Assembly (NCBI GenBank): GCA_017513445.1
Contig: JAFXFS010000016.1
Location: 95,375-159,374, forward strand
From: Bacteroidales bacterium
GTDB lineage: Bacteria; Bacteroidota; Bacteroidia; Bacteroidales; UBA932
Reading direction: 5' to 3'
DNA: 64,000 nucleotides
Part shown: piece after piece, positions 1-9,027 of the stretch
Numbering within the stretch: the stretch's first letter is position 1
Layout: every line of letters begins with the position of its first letter
The notes under the pieces: model-generated
What the model was told of the DNA's origin: nothing
Databases searched by the model: none
Seen by the model: only the letters and a program-made list of their open reading frames with translations
Made by a program: the position numbers and the translations under genes

Positions 1-570
1 AGGTGGAAGAGAGTCTCTGACCATAAGAGAAGATCCAACCAGACCAATCTCCTCTGCATCAAAAGCTACAAATAGTATTGATCTCTTTGGTGGTGACATT
101 GATTGGATATTGCGTGCAATTTCAATCAAAGAAGATACTCCTGATGCATTATCATCTGCTCCATTATAGATATTATCCTCATTACTAACACCATATTTAA
201 CAGGAAGATGGTCATAATGAGCACCTACAACAATATATTGGCTCTTCAAATGAGGATCTGAACCTTCAAGAAGGGCAATCACATTTCTTGCAATTCGGTC
301 TCCACTATATTTATGTTCAGAGATAAAACCATTCTCTTTAAATGGTTTCAAACCAATCTCTGCAAAACGTTCACAAATATATTCGGCAGCGGCTCTGTTC
401 CCATCTGTACTGGTAGCTCTGCCCTGTAATGAATCTGATGCAAGATAGTATAGGTGTGACTTCAAATTCTCATATTGAGCATTTTTAACCACTCCTCCTG
501 CTACATTTTGTGCCGATAGATGAAATATGGCAGATAATGTAATAATTGTTATAAAAAGTATCTTTTTCAT
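1..570 (-). CDS. M28 family metallopeptidase, secreted (partial, C-terminus outside window)
   Basis: The first 190 codons are present and the reading frame runs off the left edge. The protein starts MKKILFITIITLSAIFHLSAQN, a short signal peptide, so it is probably periplasmic or exported. Zinc-peptidase motifs of family M28 are visible: VVGAHYDH, then NGADDNASGV, then FDAEEIGLVGS, which supply the His, bridging Asp and Glu-Glu of the co-catalytic two-zinc site. Family members are aminopeptidases; the exact substrate cannot be read from the sequence. The ATG at 570 lies only 4 nt downstream of a TATCTTTG -7 box, so the leader would be nearly absent. Confidence 0.9.
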   Translation of the reverse strand, partial: MKKILFITIITLSAIFHLSAQNVAGGVVKNAQYENLKSHLYYLASDSLQGRATSTDGNRAAAEYICERFAEIGLKPFKENGFISEHKYSGDRIARNVIALLEGSDPHLKSQYIVVGAHYDHLPVKYGVSNEDNIYNGADDNASGVSSLIEIARNIQSMSPPKRSILFVAFDAEEIGLVGSSLMVRDSLPP

Positions 571-574
571 AAAA

Positions 575-582
575 CAAAGATA
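575..582 (-). promoter_or_regulatory. -7 box TATCTTTG, candidate promoter of the M28 peptidase
   Basis: On the minus strand this matches the Bacteroidota consensus TAnnTTTG. The start codon at 570 follows after 4 nt, so transcription would begin at or beside the ATG. It is either a near-leaderless promoter or a chance match. Confidence 0.35.
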
Positions 583-688
583 ACTCATTAAGAGGTAAAG
601 TATATGTCTCACTTGTAAAATAGTTTTAAAAAAGTAGGTCATTGGCACAGATAATGCAGTTATATAATTAGTTAATTATTTAAATATT

Positions 689-1771
689 ATGAAAAAGAGA
701 TCAATTATTGGAGTAGTGCTACTCATAGCAGTGGCTATTCCCGGATTTGCCTGCACAGGCATTTCACTAAAATCAAAAGATGGCAGTTCTATTCAAGCTC
801 GTACAATAGAATGGGCTAACGGAATTCTAGAGAGCAGTTATGTCATTATTCCAAGAGGAGAAAAGATGTTCTCATACACACCTGACGGAAAAGAGGGGCT
901 TACTTTCACAGCTAAATATGGCACAGTAGGATTGACTGTTGCTACAAATGTATTTATAGCAGAGGGTATGAATGAAAAGGGTCTGTCTGCCGGATTATTT
1001 TATTTCCCCGGTTATGGAAAGTATGAAGATTACAATCCTAAGTATCAAGAAAAGAGCTTAATCGATTTACAATTTGTTAATTGGGTGTTGACTCAGTTTG
1101 CAACTATTGATGAAGTTAAGGAGGCATTAAATGATATTAAAGTTGTAGGTCTTAATCCAGATGGAATGACATCAACTGTTCACTGGAGAATTGCCGAGAG
1201 AGGAGGTAGGGTAGTGGTACTGGAATTTATTGATGGAGTACCACACTTCTACGAAAATAAGGTAGGTGTACTTACAAACTCACCAGACTTTAACTGGCAC
1301 CTTACAAATCTTAATAACTATGTAAATCTCCATCCAGGAGCAGCTCCAAATAATTCGCTTGGCAGCATGAAATTATCTCCAATAAGTGGAAATAGTGGTT
1401 TCTTGGGTTTACCTGGAGATGCAACATCACCTTCAAGATTTGTAAGAGCGGCATTTTACAGAAACACAGCACCTAAATTGGATAGTGCTTTTGAGACAGT
1501 AGCTCAAGCATTCCACATCTTGAATAATTTCGATATTCCAATGGGAATACAACACCCGGCAGGTAAAGTTCCCGATTTTCCAAGTGCTACACAATGGACC
1601 TGTGTTTCGGATCAAACAAATTTAATTATTTACTACAAAACTGCAGAGAATAGTTTGATTAGGTCAATTGATTTGAATGAAATTGATTTTGGCAGAATAA
1701 ATTATCAAAATCACCCATTAGACAAAGTAAAGAAAGAGCACGTAGAGAGGATTTATATCGAATATAACTAA
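689..1771 (+). CDS. Choloylglycine hydrolase family (linear amide C-N hydrolase), secreted
   Basis: This is an Ntn-hydrolase of the bile salt hydrolase / penicillin V acylase family (360 aa). The signal peptide (residues 1-21) ends directly before Cys22 (sequence ACTGIS), so cleavage would expose the catalytic Cys, as in periplasmic Bacteroides homologues. Other conserved positions are Arg38 and Glu41 (ARTIEW, where classical bile salt hydrolases have Asp), Asn95 (GMNEKGLS), Asn197 (LTNSPDF) and the SPSRFVRAAF segment near Arg250. Substrate (bile salt, penicillin V or acyl-homoserine lactone) cannot be decided by eye; the Asp-to-Glu change leans away from a classical bile salt hydrolase. It converges with the GNAT gene and their ends overlap by 4 bp. 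Confidence 0.85.
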   Translation: MKKRSIIGVVLLIAVAIPGFACTGISLKSKDGSSIQARTIEWANGILESSYVIIPRGEKMFSYTPDGKEGLTFTAKYGTVGLTVATNVFIAEGMNEKGLSAGLFYFPGYGKYEDYNPKYQEKSLIDLQFVNWVLTQFATIDEVKEALNDIKVVGLNPDGMTSTVHWRIAERGGRVVVLEFIDGVPHFYENKVGVLTNSPDFNWHLTNLNNYVNLHPGAAPNNSLGSMKLSPISGNSGFLGLPGDATSPSRFVRAAFYRNTAPKLDSAFETVAQAFHILNNFDIPMGIQHPAGKVPDFPSATQWTCVSDQTNLIIYYKTAENSLIRSIDLNEIDFGRINYQNHPLDKVKKEHVERIYIEYN

Positions 1772-2292
1772 TTAATATTCAATGACATAATATAATCTGT
1801 CATAAGATATCCCTCTCCAATCTCAAAGTCGCCGGTATAGATAATTTCAAAACCGAGATGTTTATAGAACTCAACAGCTCTGGTATTGTAACGGTTAACA
1901 TTGAGAATTAGTCGAGAAGATGGTTTATTGAAAGTTATTACAAATTCCTTGGCTGCCTCCATCATAATCTTCCCTAAGCCGAAACCTCTGTATTCATTTG
2001 AGATGTAAAGCTTCTGAAGATGAAAGGTGGAGTCAGCCTCTTCTTGTACAGAAAAGTAGCCAACTGGTTGAAGAGTATCTTCCTCATTTACAGCAAGATA
2101 CAAAATAAAATAGGTATGTTTTTCCTGTGTAATCTGTTTAGTTAGAGACTCCTCAGAATACATCATATTCAGCATATACTCAATCTGTTCAGGTGAGAGC
2201 AGTTGAGTATATGTTTCTCTGAATATGATATTCCCCAATTTATTAATGAGTGGAATATCCTCTATTGTTGCTTTAACAATTTTGTAGTTCAT
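1768..2292 (-). CDS. GNAT family N-acetyltransferase
   Basis: A single-domain GNAT acetyltransferase (174 aa), probably cytoplasmic. The acetyl-CoA binding motif A is visible as LYISNEYRGFGLGKIMMEAA (R-G-x-G-x-G/A type), followed by NRYNTRAVEFYKHLGFEIIYTG, the usual C-terminal motif. The ATG at 2292 (MNYKIVKATIEDI) is preferred over an in-frame upstream ATG at 2340, because 2340 would overlap the YeiH gene whereas 2292 leaves a 2-bp gap and begins right at the GNAT fold. It is the last gene of the minus-strand run from 10374. The acceptor is unknown. Confidence 0.85.
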   Translation of the reverse strand: MNYKIVKATIEDIPLINKLGNIIFRETYTQLLSPEQIEYMLNMMYSEESLTKQITQEKHTYFILYLAVNEEDTLQPVGYFSVQEEADSTFHLQKLYISNEYRGFGLGKIMMEAAKEFVITFNKPSSRLILNVNRYNTRAVEFYKHLGFEIIYTGDFEIGEGYLMTDYIMSLNIN

Positions 2293-2294
2293 TT

Positions 2295-3272
2295 TTATAA
2301 TAGTATTACAAACAGAGATACAAGAGTAATAATAATCCACAAAAGGATACCTTGAATTAATGGTTTAACACCAACAGCTTTAAGAGAGGACTTTGAAAGA
2401 GAAGCTCCGATAAAGAAGAGGGTTAATGTCAATGTTTTACGTGCAATGCTATTAATTGTGACACCAATAGTTTTACCAATTTCAAATTGTTCCAAAACGT
2501 AAGTATTGAAAATCATTGCTAAAACAAAGAATAGAATAAACCAAGGAATATTGATCTTTTGCCCTTTAGTTTTGAATAGGAGAGAGGTGAGAAGGGCTAC
2601 TGGAATTATCCAGAGAGCTCTTGTCAATTTAATTGTTGTTGCAACACTGAGTGCCTCTTCACCAAATGCCTGACCTGCTCCTACCACAGAAGATGTGTCG
2701 TGAATCGCAATTGCTGCCCAAGTTCCAAATTGTTGTTGAGTCAAACCTAACCACTCTCCAATAGGAGGGAAGATGAATAGTGCAATTGCATTGAGAATAA
2801 ATACAGTTCCCAATGCAATAGATATCTGTTCATCTTTTGCCTTTATTACAGGAGCCACAGCTGCTATGGCACTTCCACCACAAATAGCAGTTCCTGAACT
2901 TATCAGATAGGAGGTCTTACTATCCATTTTTAGAAGTTTTTTTCCTATAAACCAACCTATTAGCAATGTGCCGAATACTGATACAATAGTAAATAGCATT
3001 CCCTCTTTACCCGATTGCAGGGAGGCTTGGAGATTCATTCCGAATCCCAAGCCTACAACCGAATATTGAAGCAACAGTTTCGATGCTTTTTTATTAAACT
3101 TAGGAAATGCTTCTCCAAAGGCAAGAGCAAAAACAAGACCTAAGAATAGAGCAATTGGTGGTGACATCCATCCAGTATAAGGTTCTAAAAGCGGGAACAA
3201 ACTCAAAATGAGTACTCCTCCAATTATTGAAACTAATAGAATATATACTTTTTGGCTTAGTGTATGTTTCAT
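2295..3272 (-). CDS. YeiH family putative sulfate exporter (UPF0324)
   Basis: A 325-aa polytopic inner-membrane protein with about ten hydrophobic segments across its length. It shows the typical family sequences LGLVFALAFGEAFPKFNK near the N-terminus, SSGTAICGGSAIAAVAPVIKAKDEQ in the middle and IAIHDTSSVVGAGQAFGEEAL after it. The family is annotated as a putative sulfate/anion exporter from limited evidence, so substrate is uncertain. It sits 10 bp downstream of a small secreted protein and 2 bp upstream of the GNAT gene, suggesting one transcript. Confidence 0.85.
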   Translation of the reverse strand: MKHTLSQKVYILLVSIIGGVLILSLFPLLEPYTGWMSPPIALFLGLVFALAFGEAFPKFNKKASKLLLQYSVVGLGFGMNLQASLQSGKEGMLFTIVSVFGTLLIGWFIGKKLLKMDSKTSYLISSGTAICGGSAIAAVAPVIKAKDEQISIALGTVFILNAIALFIFPPIGEWLGLTQQQFGTWAAIAIHDTSSVVGAGQAFGEEALSVATTIKLTRALWIIPVALLTSLLFKTKGQKINIPWFILFFVLAMIFNTYVLEQFEIGKTIGVTINSIARKTLTLTLFFIGASLSKSSLKAVGVKPLIQGILLWIIITLVSLFVILL

Positions 3273-3282
3273 ATTTAGAATA

Positions 3283-3966
3283 CTATTCTGCTAACATAAG
3301 GAAGAGTGGTCTGACTGAGTCAATATATTCGAAGTTAACATCATTCTCTTTTAGATAAGTATCAATCTCAGCACTCTTCTTTGGGAAGAACTTTCTCAAA
3401 TTCTTTTTAGTGATAGAGTAAGCCTTACCGTGTTTAACAAGAAATGCCTCTTTAGAGTATTTATACTTTTTATTGATATTACTTGAAAGATTATACTCTC
3501 TTGAACCCGATTCGTTATAAGTAGATGCTGTAGAAATACTTGTAGTAGAAGATTCCATGCCGAATGCTCCATACTTTTGATTATCAACAAATTCCAGCTT
3601 TGTTAAAACGCAAAGTAGAATCTCAGAGTGCATATCTACAACTTCGTAATAATCTTTGCGGATTTTAATGAACATCTTATTGCCAATAAGAACCTGATAT
3701 ACTTGATCATCATTAGCCAACTCTAAAATCTGTCCATCAGTAGGAGAGATAAAGTTAATCTTCTGAGATACGGTATTAATATTCAATTTGCCAGATTCGC
3801 GTGTATTATCATTAAAATATACAAATCCATTTTGAAATGTCGGATTCAAATAATTGAGTGAATCAAGACTCTCCTGACTCATTTTTGAAGTTATCGTTAT
3901 TACCTCTGTCTGTGCAGATAGTGTTAACGAAAAGAAGATAGAGAGCATTAAAATTATCTTTTTCAT
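3283..3966 (-). CDS. Small secreted protein of unknown function
   Basis: I do not recognise this 227-aa protein. It begins MKKIILMLSIFFSLTLSAQTEV, a signal peptide with a likely cleavage after the A of SAQ. A low-complexity Ser/Thr stretch (ESSTTSISTASTYNESGS) lies around residues 138-156, followed by a Lys-rich segment and KAYSITKKNLRKFFPKKS. The composition fits a periplasmic or surface protein made of beta strands. It lies 26 bp downstream of the tricorn-like protease gene and 10 bp upstream of yeiH, so it is probably co-transcribed. Confidence 0.7.
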   Translation of the reverse strand: MKKIILMLSIFFSLTLSAQTEVITITSKMSQESLDSLNYLNPTFQNGFVYFNDNTRESGKLNINTVSQKINFISPTDGQILELANDDQVYQVLIGNKMFIKIRKDYYEVVDMHSEILLCVLTKLEFVDNQKYGAFGMESSTTSISTASTYNESGSREYNLSSNINKKYKYSKEAFLVKHGKAYSITKKNLRKFFPKKSAEIDTYLKENDVNFEYIDSVRPLFLMLAE

Positions 3967-3992
3967 AAATCTATATTTAAAATATTCAGTTA

Positions 3993-6900
3993 TTATTTTT
4001 GACTATCAATTTGTTTAAGAAGTTCTTCAACAGCAACTTTTAATTGTGAATCTACACCATAAATGATTGTTTCAGGTGAGTTTGCCACTTTGAAGTCCGG
4101 TTCAAGTTGTGAATTTTCTAAATAGTTGCCTCTATTAGTTCTGTAACCAACGATTGGAATACCAAATACTAATGTAGGATCTTGAAGTGTTGTCCAGGAT
4201 ACACTTGTCATAGTTCCCGGTACTGGCATACCAACAAGTTTTCCTAATCCAACCTCTCTGTAAACCCAAGGTGTACCGTGTGCATTACTATAGTTTGCTT
4301 CGCACTGAATCATAATACTTGGTTTGTTATATCTGCGGCTTGGCATATCACAAGATTCACGACCTCTGATTACTTGAGTAAGATACTTCTTACCACTGAA
4401 AAGAATCTCAACATCTTCGTGAAGACGTCCACCACCATTAAAGCGAGTGTCAATTACGATACCCTCTTTATCATTGTATTTACCCAAAATGTCTGAGTAA
4501 ACATCACGGAAGCTTCCATCATTCATTGATTTGATGTGAACATAACCCAATCTACCATTTGACAATCTCTCTACATCAGCTGCACGATTCTTTATCCAAC
4601 GATCGTATAATAGATTGTTAATCACAGACTTAGATACTGGTTTTGTAACCTCTTCCCATCTCTCTCCATTAAATGGATTATACAGAGAAAGGAGTGTTTT
4701 TACATTTGCTTTATCATTGATAAGAGTAGTATAATCCATATCTGGAGTGATTTCAACTCCATCAATTTTCTCAATAATTACACCCTTCTCAACTTTACTA
4801 TCTTTGATATCGAGTGGACTGCCTTCGATTACCTCTTCTACTCTAAGACCACTACCTTGGTACTCCCAATCAAAGAAGAGACCTAAATCTGCTGTTACAA
4901 CACCCGGTAATCTTGGAGAGTAGCGACCTCCTGTGTGAGAAACATTCAACTCACCAAGAAGTTCACTCAACATATTTGCAAAGTCATAGTTATTATTGAT
5001 ATGTGGAAGGAATTGACGATAGTTTTTGGTTAAAGCAGGCCAATCAACTCCGTGCATATCTTCTGTATAGAAACGACGGCTCTCTTCTCTACAAACTACA
5101 TTGAACATATACTCTCTTTCAGCAGCAAGGTCAAGTTGCATATCTGCAGAGGTTGAAATATTTGTTAATTTATCTCCGGCAATTGTGAGTTTTTTAGGAG
5201 AAGATCCTAAAATATAGATAGATTTTCCATCTTTACTCATCTCCATTGAACCAACACCGCTATTCTTTGAGATAAGTTTAGTCTCACGATTCTTACTCAT
5301 TTTCCATAACTCATAACCCGCCTGATAACTAGCAATGTAGTATAGAGTCTGACCATCATTTGTAATCATTGCTGATGCCATATTTGAAGAGGTTGGAGTA
5401 AGTCTAACTACTCTATCTTCGAGACCATCAATCTCTACAACGATATCCTTAACTCCCTTCTTAGAATCCTTATCTCCCTTTTTATCCTCTTTCTTGTCAG
5501 ATTTGTCATCTGATTTTTCATCCTTTTTAGCCAATTTTTCAAGCTCTTTTCTATACTCTTTCTCCTCTTTCGATAGTCTGAATTCGTCGTATGTCTCCTG
5601 ATTAAGGAATACAATCATAGCATCAGAAAGAGAGCCCCAAGAGGCGTGGCTACGCATACCGTAACGGTCAGTAAGGAATAGAATTGCATTACCCTCCATT
5701 ACCCAAGTAGGAGATTCACTGAAGTATCCACTATTTGTAATATTGTAAATTTCGCCACCCTGAGCATTTACAATGGCTACATCAGTGTATGGCTCGTGTT
5801 TTCTTGAAATAAGTTCAATAGCGAACCATTTAGAGTCCGGTGACCATTCATAACTGAAACCACCACCTGTATTATACCAGTTAGAACCATCTGTTACCTC
5901 TCTTACCTTCTTTGTTTCAAGATTATAGACCATCAATTTATTTCTATTCTCGATGAATGCCAACTCTTTACCATCAGGTGAGAATGAAGGATATGTTCTC
6001 TCATCAGTTTTTGATGAAAGGAGTTCCTCTTCCTTAATCGAAGTTGCATTTGGGAAATTCAAATCCTCATCTCTTACAATTGATGCTTTAATTAATTGTG
6101 AGATACCGCTTCTTTCGCTAGTATAAACCAAAGTGCGATTGTCGCCCCAAGTTGGTGATTTTTCAGCAGCTGCTGTGTGAGTAATCTGCTTTGTAGTTGA
6201 ATAGTCTGTCGATGTAACAAATACCTCACCTCTATAGACAAATGCAAGTTGTTTTCCATCTGGAGATATTGCAGAACTTTGTGCTCTCGCAACTTTAAGC
6301 TCAATAGGAAGATTCTCATCATCTCTTACAATAGAAATATCCACTTTCTTACCTTTGGAACCAGCTTTTTGAGTGTAGATTTCACCATTGTATGTATAGC
6401 AAAGTGTTCCATTTTTATCAATTGAAAGGAATCTGACAGGATGTGTCTTAAATGATGTAACTTGCTGAATTTCAGCAGGGTTATCCAATTTCGCATTATA
6501 AACATTGAATGACTTTCCATCTCTTTCACTCAAGAAGTAAAAACTCTTTCCATCAGGAGATAGAACTGGATTTCTATCCTCTCCAGCAATGTTTGTTAGA
6601 TTAGTATGTTTTTTACTCTCAACATCATAACGCCAGATATCTCTTGTTATTGATGATGTATGGTGTTTACGATACTCATCTTCGCCTCCTTTTTTATCTT
6701 GATAAAGGAAAAACTCTCCATCTTTGCTCCAGTTGATATACTCTGCAGGAGTGGCAAGAACTCTTTTAACTCTACCTCCATTTACAGGCACTTGATACAA
6801 CTCTAACATACTTGAAGCAGGGAAGAGTGCACTTGAAGCAGGGTCCTGAATAGTTGCAGAGAAGAGAATATATTTACCATCATTTGTAAATGCGTATGGT

Positions 6901-7229
6901 ATCTCTTTAGTGGAATTGTAAGTAACACGCTTTGCTGAACCTCCCTTAACAGAAACAGTGTAAATATCAAAGTTTCCATTTCTGTCGCTTGTAAATGCAA
7001 TACTCTTGCTATCAGGAGACCAAATTGGATTTGCTTCGTACGACATTTGAGTAGTTAACTGTGTAGCTTCACCACCTTCAGCATCTACAACATAGATGTC
7101 GCCCTTATATGAGAAGACTATCTGCTCACCATCTGGTGAAATTTGGACAAAACGCAACCATAGCGGATTTTCAGCCTTGATTATTAAGGTCGAAAAAATC
7201 AAAAGTGCAATCGAGATAAATTTTTTCAT
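3993..7229 (-). CDS. Tricorn protease homologue (S41 family), secreted
   Basis: A 1078-aa exported protease. A signal peptide (residues 1-19) is followed by two runs of WD40/PD40-type propeller blades (repeats such as PIWSPDSKSIAFTSDR and PVLSPDGKSFYFLSERDG). A highly charged Lys/Asp linker lies near residues 550-590, then a tricorn C1 domain, a PDZ domain and the C2 catalytic core. The tricorn catalytic residues appear conserved: Ser764-His765 (LNVSHTGG), nucleophile Ser981 (NYSNAHG) and a Glu in the YLENSQLEPD segment near 1036-1045. Such proteins degrade oligopeptides. The gene is 19 bp downstream of the propeller-SGNH gene in the same run. Confidence 0.9.
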   Translation of the reverse strand: MKKFISIALLIFSTLIIKAENPLWLRFVQISPDGEQIVFSYKGDIYVVDAEGGEATQLTTQMSYEANPIWSPDSKSIAFTSDRNGNFDIYTVSVKGGSAKRVTYNSTKEIPYAFTNDGKYILFSATIQDPASSALFPASSMLELYQVPVNGGRVKRVLATPAEYINWSKDGEFFLYQDKKGGEDEYRKHHTSSITRDIWRYDVESKKHTNLTNIAGEDRNPVLSPDGKSFYFLSERDGKSFNVYNAKLDNPAEIQQVTSFKTHPVRFLSIDKNGTLCYTYNGEIYTQKAGSKGKKVDISIVRDDENLPIELKVARAQSSAISPDGKQLAFVYRGEVFVTSTDYSTTKQITHTAAAEKSPTWGDNRTLVYTSERSGISQLIKASIVRDEDLNFPNATSIKEEELLSSKTDERTYPSFSPDGKELAFIENRNKLMVYNLETKKVREVTDGSNWYNTGGGFSYEWSPDSKWFAIELISRKHEPYTDVAIVNAQGGEIYNITNSGYFSESPTWVMEGNAILFLTDRYGMRSHASWGSLSDAMIVFLNQETYDEFRLSKEEKEYRKELEKLAKKDEKSDDKSDKKEDKKGDKDSKKGVKDIVVEIDGLEDRVVRLTPTSSNMASAMITNDGQTLYYIASYQAGYELWKMSKNRETKLISKNSGVGSMEMSKDGKSIYILGSSPKKLTIAGDKLTNISTSADMQLDLAAEREYMFNVVCREESRRFYTEDMHGVDWPALTKNYRQFLPHINNNYDFANMLSELLGELNVSHTGGRYSPRLPGVVTADLGLFFDWEYQGSGLRVEEVIEGSPLDIKDSKVEKGVIIEKIDGVEITPDMDYTTLINDKANVKTLLSLYNPFNGERWEEVTKPVSKSVINNLLYDRWIKNRAADVERLSNGRLGYVHIKSMNDGSFRDVYSDILGKYNDKEGIVIDTRFNGGGRLHEDVEILFSGKKYLTQVIRGRESCDMPSRRYNKPSIMIQCEANYSNAHGTPWVYREVGLGKLVGMPVPGTMTSVSWTTLQDPTLVFGIPIVGYRTNRGNYLENSQLEPDFKVANSPETIIYGVDSQLKVAVEELLKQIDSQK

Positions 7230-7248
7230 ATTATAGTGTTTTTAATTA

Positions 7249-9021
7249 TTATTTTTCTGATTCACATTTATTTAAAAAATCTAAAACTGCTTTTTCCATT
7301 ATTGAATATCCTTGAAGGGTAGGGTGGCATCCATCTGCCGCATTCTCAATTGATAATCCACCTTTACCATTATCCATAAGTGTATAGTAATCAAGGTAGT
7401 AAACAGAAGCAGAAGCTGTGTACTCTTTGAGTAATCTATTCAACTCTTTAACACTCTCTGCCGGTTTCAGATCTTTACGCCAATTCAATCTATCACAAGG
7501 AATAACAGAACATACTACCGGAATTATACCATTTGCCTTGGCAATTTCACACATAGATTTGATATTTTTCATCACATCAAGCAATCTGATATAGCCGCTA
7601 TTTTCTGCTATGTCATTGATTCCAGCCAATATAAATAGATATTCGGGTGCTAAATCAACAACATCTCTCTGCATTCTTGCAAGCATCTGATATGTTGTTT
7701 GTCCACTAATTCCTCTTCCTAAAAAATTATTTTCTATAAAAAATTGAGGATGCTTAGATTCCCACATATCAGTAATGGAATTGCCCATAAAAACAGCTTT
7801 TGGTTTAGCTTCAACTGCCTCATTTTTATGCCAATATCTTGAATACTTGGCCCAATCTGCTCCACTCCTGTTAACTTTTACAAAAGGTGTTTCTTTATCA
7901 TTATTCCATTTGTATAGTCTCGCTTTACAACTATGTTTATCTCCATTTTTTGATGGTTCAGCTACTAAATAATACCCATTATCGAGGGATTTAAAGCCAC
8001 AACTTCCATATTGGAAATCCCATCCTGTAATACCGCTTATATCTTCTTTTCCATCTTGAGAAAGTATCAAATTCCAGAATTTGTGTTTCTTATCACCGCC
8101 TTTAAGTGATTTATACTCAGGAAGTTGATTAACATCTACAGCATAAAGAGAGTAGTTGGGAAATTGAGGTTTAGCTCCTTTATAAACTGCCATATAGAGG
8201 CGATTTGTAAATGGGTCGTAATCGAGATTCTGTACACCATAGCGGGTATTTCCTGTATAGATATAATACTTGTCAGGAACTCCGGCCATAACTACATCAA
8301 AATCTTCAACATTCAAAATATCAGAGATATAGTCAAGATCATATCTTAACAGAATCTGATAATCATTATCATCTCTCTCGAGATCCTGATATATTCCATA
8401 AGCGATATAGAGTGAATTTAACTCTCTATCTGTACTATCTACTCCTATTTTAGGAGCAATAGTAATTCCATCAATTCCAGAACAACCAAATTTATGATCA
8501 AAACGTTTACCTTTGACCTTAGCAGTCATATAGTAATCCTGGCGAACTTCGGTAAGGTAGATACGCTTCATTCCGACCTCTTCAGGCGTTAGGTTCTGTT
8601 TTGTAATTTTAGAGGCGTCGATAACTGCAACATAGAAAGATGATGTCCCACTATCAACTGGGGTCAACTCCATTTGGCGAGATATCGAGGTGCCAATTTC
8701 ATCATCTTTACACTCAAGAGAGGCATATATCAAATTAGTTTTTGGATCGTATGCTACATCTCCAAGATGACCGTGAAGATCTACAACACTACCCAAAATT
8801 CTTCCTCTCATATCACTCTTTACAATTCTGTTGGTAAATGAAAGATAGATAAACCCATTTGATCTATCGACTTCAAATCCTTGAACGTGGAATGGTTGAT
8901 TCTTTACAACAATTGAATCCGGAATATCAATAGGAGTATCTAAACCAACATTGAATGTTTGTCCGTTTAGGAGAGTAACTCCTAAAACAAAAGCAAAAAA
9001 TATCGAAACTATCTTTCTCAT
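7249..9021 (-). CDS. Secreted protein with N-terminal propeller-like domain and C-terminal SGNH/GDSL esterase
   Basis: A 590-aa exported two-part protein. After the signal peptide (MRKIVSIFFAFVLGVTLLNGQ) about 360 residues look like a beta-propeller (GFEVDRSNGFIYLSF, LGDVAYDPKTNLIYASL, QNLDYDPFTNRLYMAVY). The last 200 residues form an SGNH hydrolase: block I FMGNSITDMW with the nucleophile Ser, block II GRGISGQT, block III LAGINDIA, and block V DGCHPTLQGY with the catalytic Asp and His. Enzymes of this type deacylate glycans or lipids. The ATG at 9021 is preferred over the upstream TTG at 9027. The gene starts 6 bp after the glycerol-1-phosphate dehydrogenase gene ends. Confidence 0.85.
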   Translation of the reverse strand: MRKIVSIFFAFVLGVTLLNGQTFNVGLDTPIDIPDSIVVKNQPFHVQGFEVDRSNGFIYLSFTNRIVKSDMRGRILGSVVDLHGHLGDVAYDPKTNLIYASLECKDDEIGTSISRQMELTPVDSGTSSFYVAVIDASKITKQNLTPEEVGMKRIYLTEVRQDYYMTAKVKGKRFDHKFGCSGIDGITIAPKIGVDSTDRELNSLYIAYGIYQDLERDDNDYQILLRYDLDYISDILNVEDFDVVMAGVPDKYYIYTGNTRYGVQNLDYDPFTNRLYMAVYKGAKPQFPNYSLYAVDVNQLPEYKSLKGGDKKHKFWNLILSQDGKEDISGITGWDFQYGSCGFKSLDNGYYLVAEPSKNGDKHSCKARLYKWNNDKETPFVKVNRSGADWAKYSRYWHKNEAVEAKPKAVFMGNSITDMWESKHPQFFIENNFLGRGISGQTTYQMLARMQRDVVDLAPEYLFILAGINDIAENSGYIRLLDVMKNIKSMCEIAKANGIIPVVCSVIPCDRLNWRKDLKPAESVKELNRLLKEYTASASVYYLDYYTLMDNGKGGLSIENAADGCHPTLQGYSIMEKAVLDFLNKCESEK

Positions 9022-9027
9022 AATCAA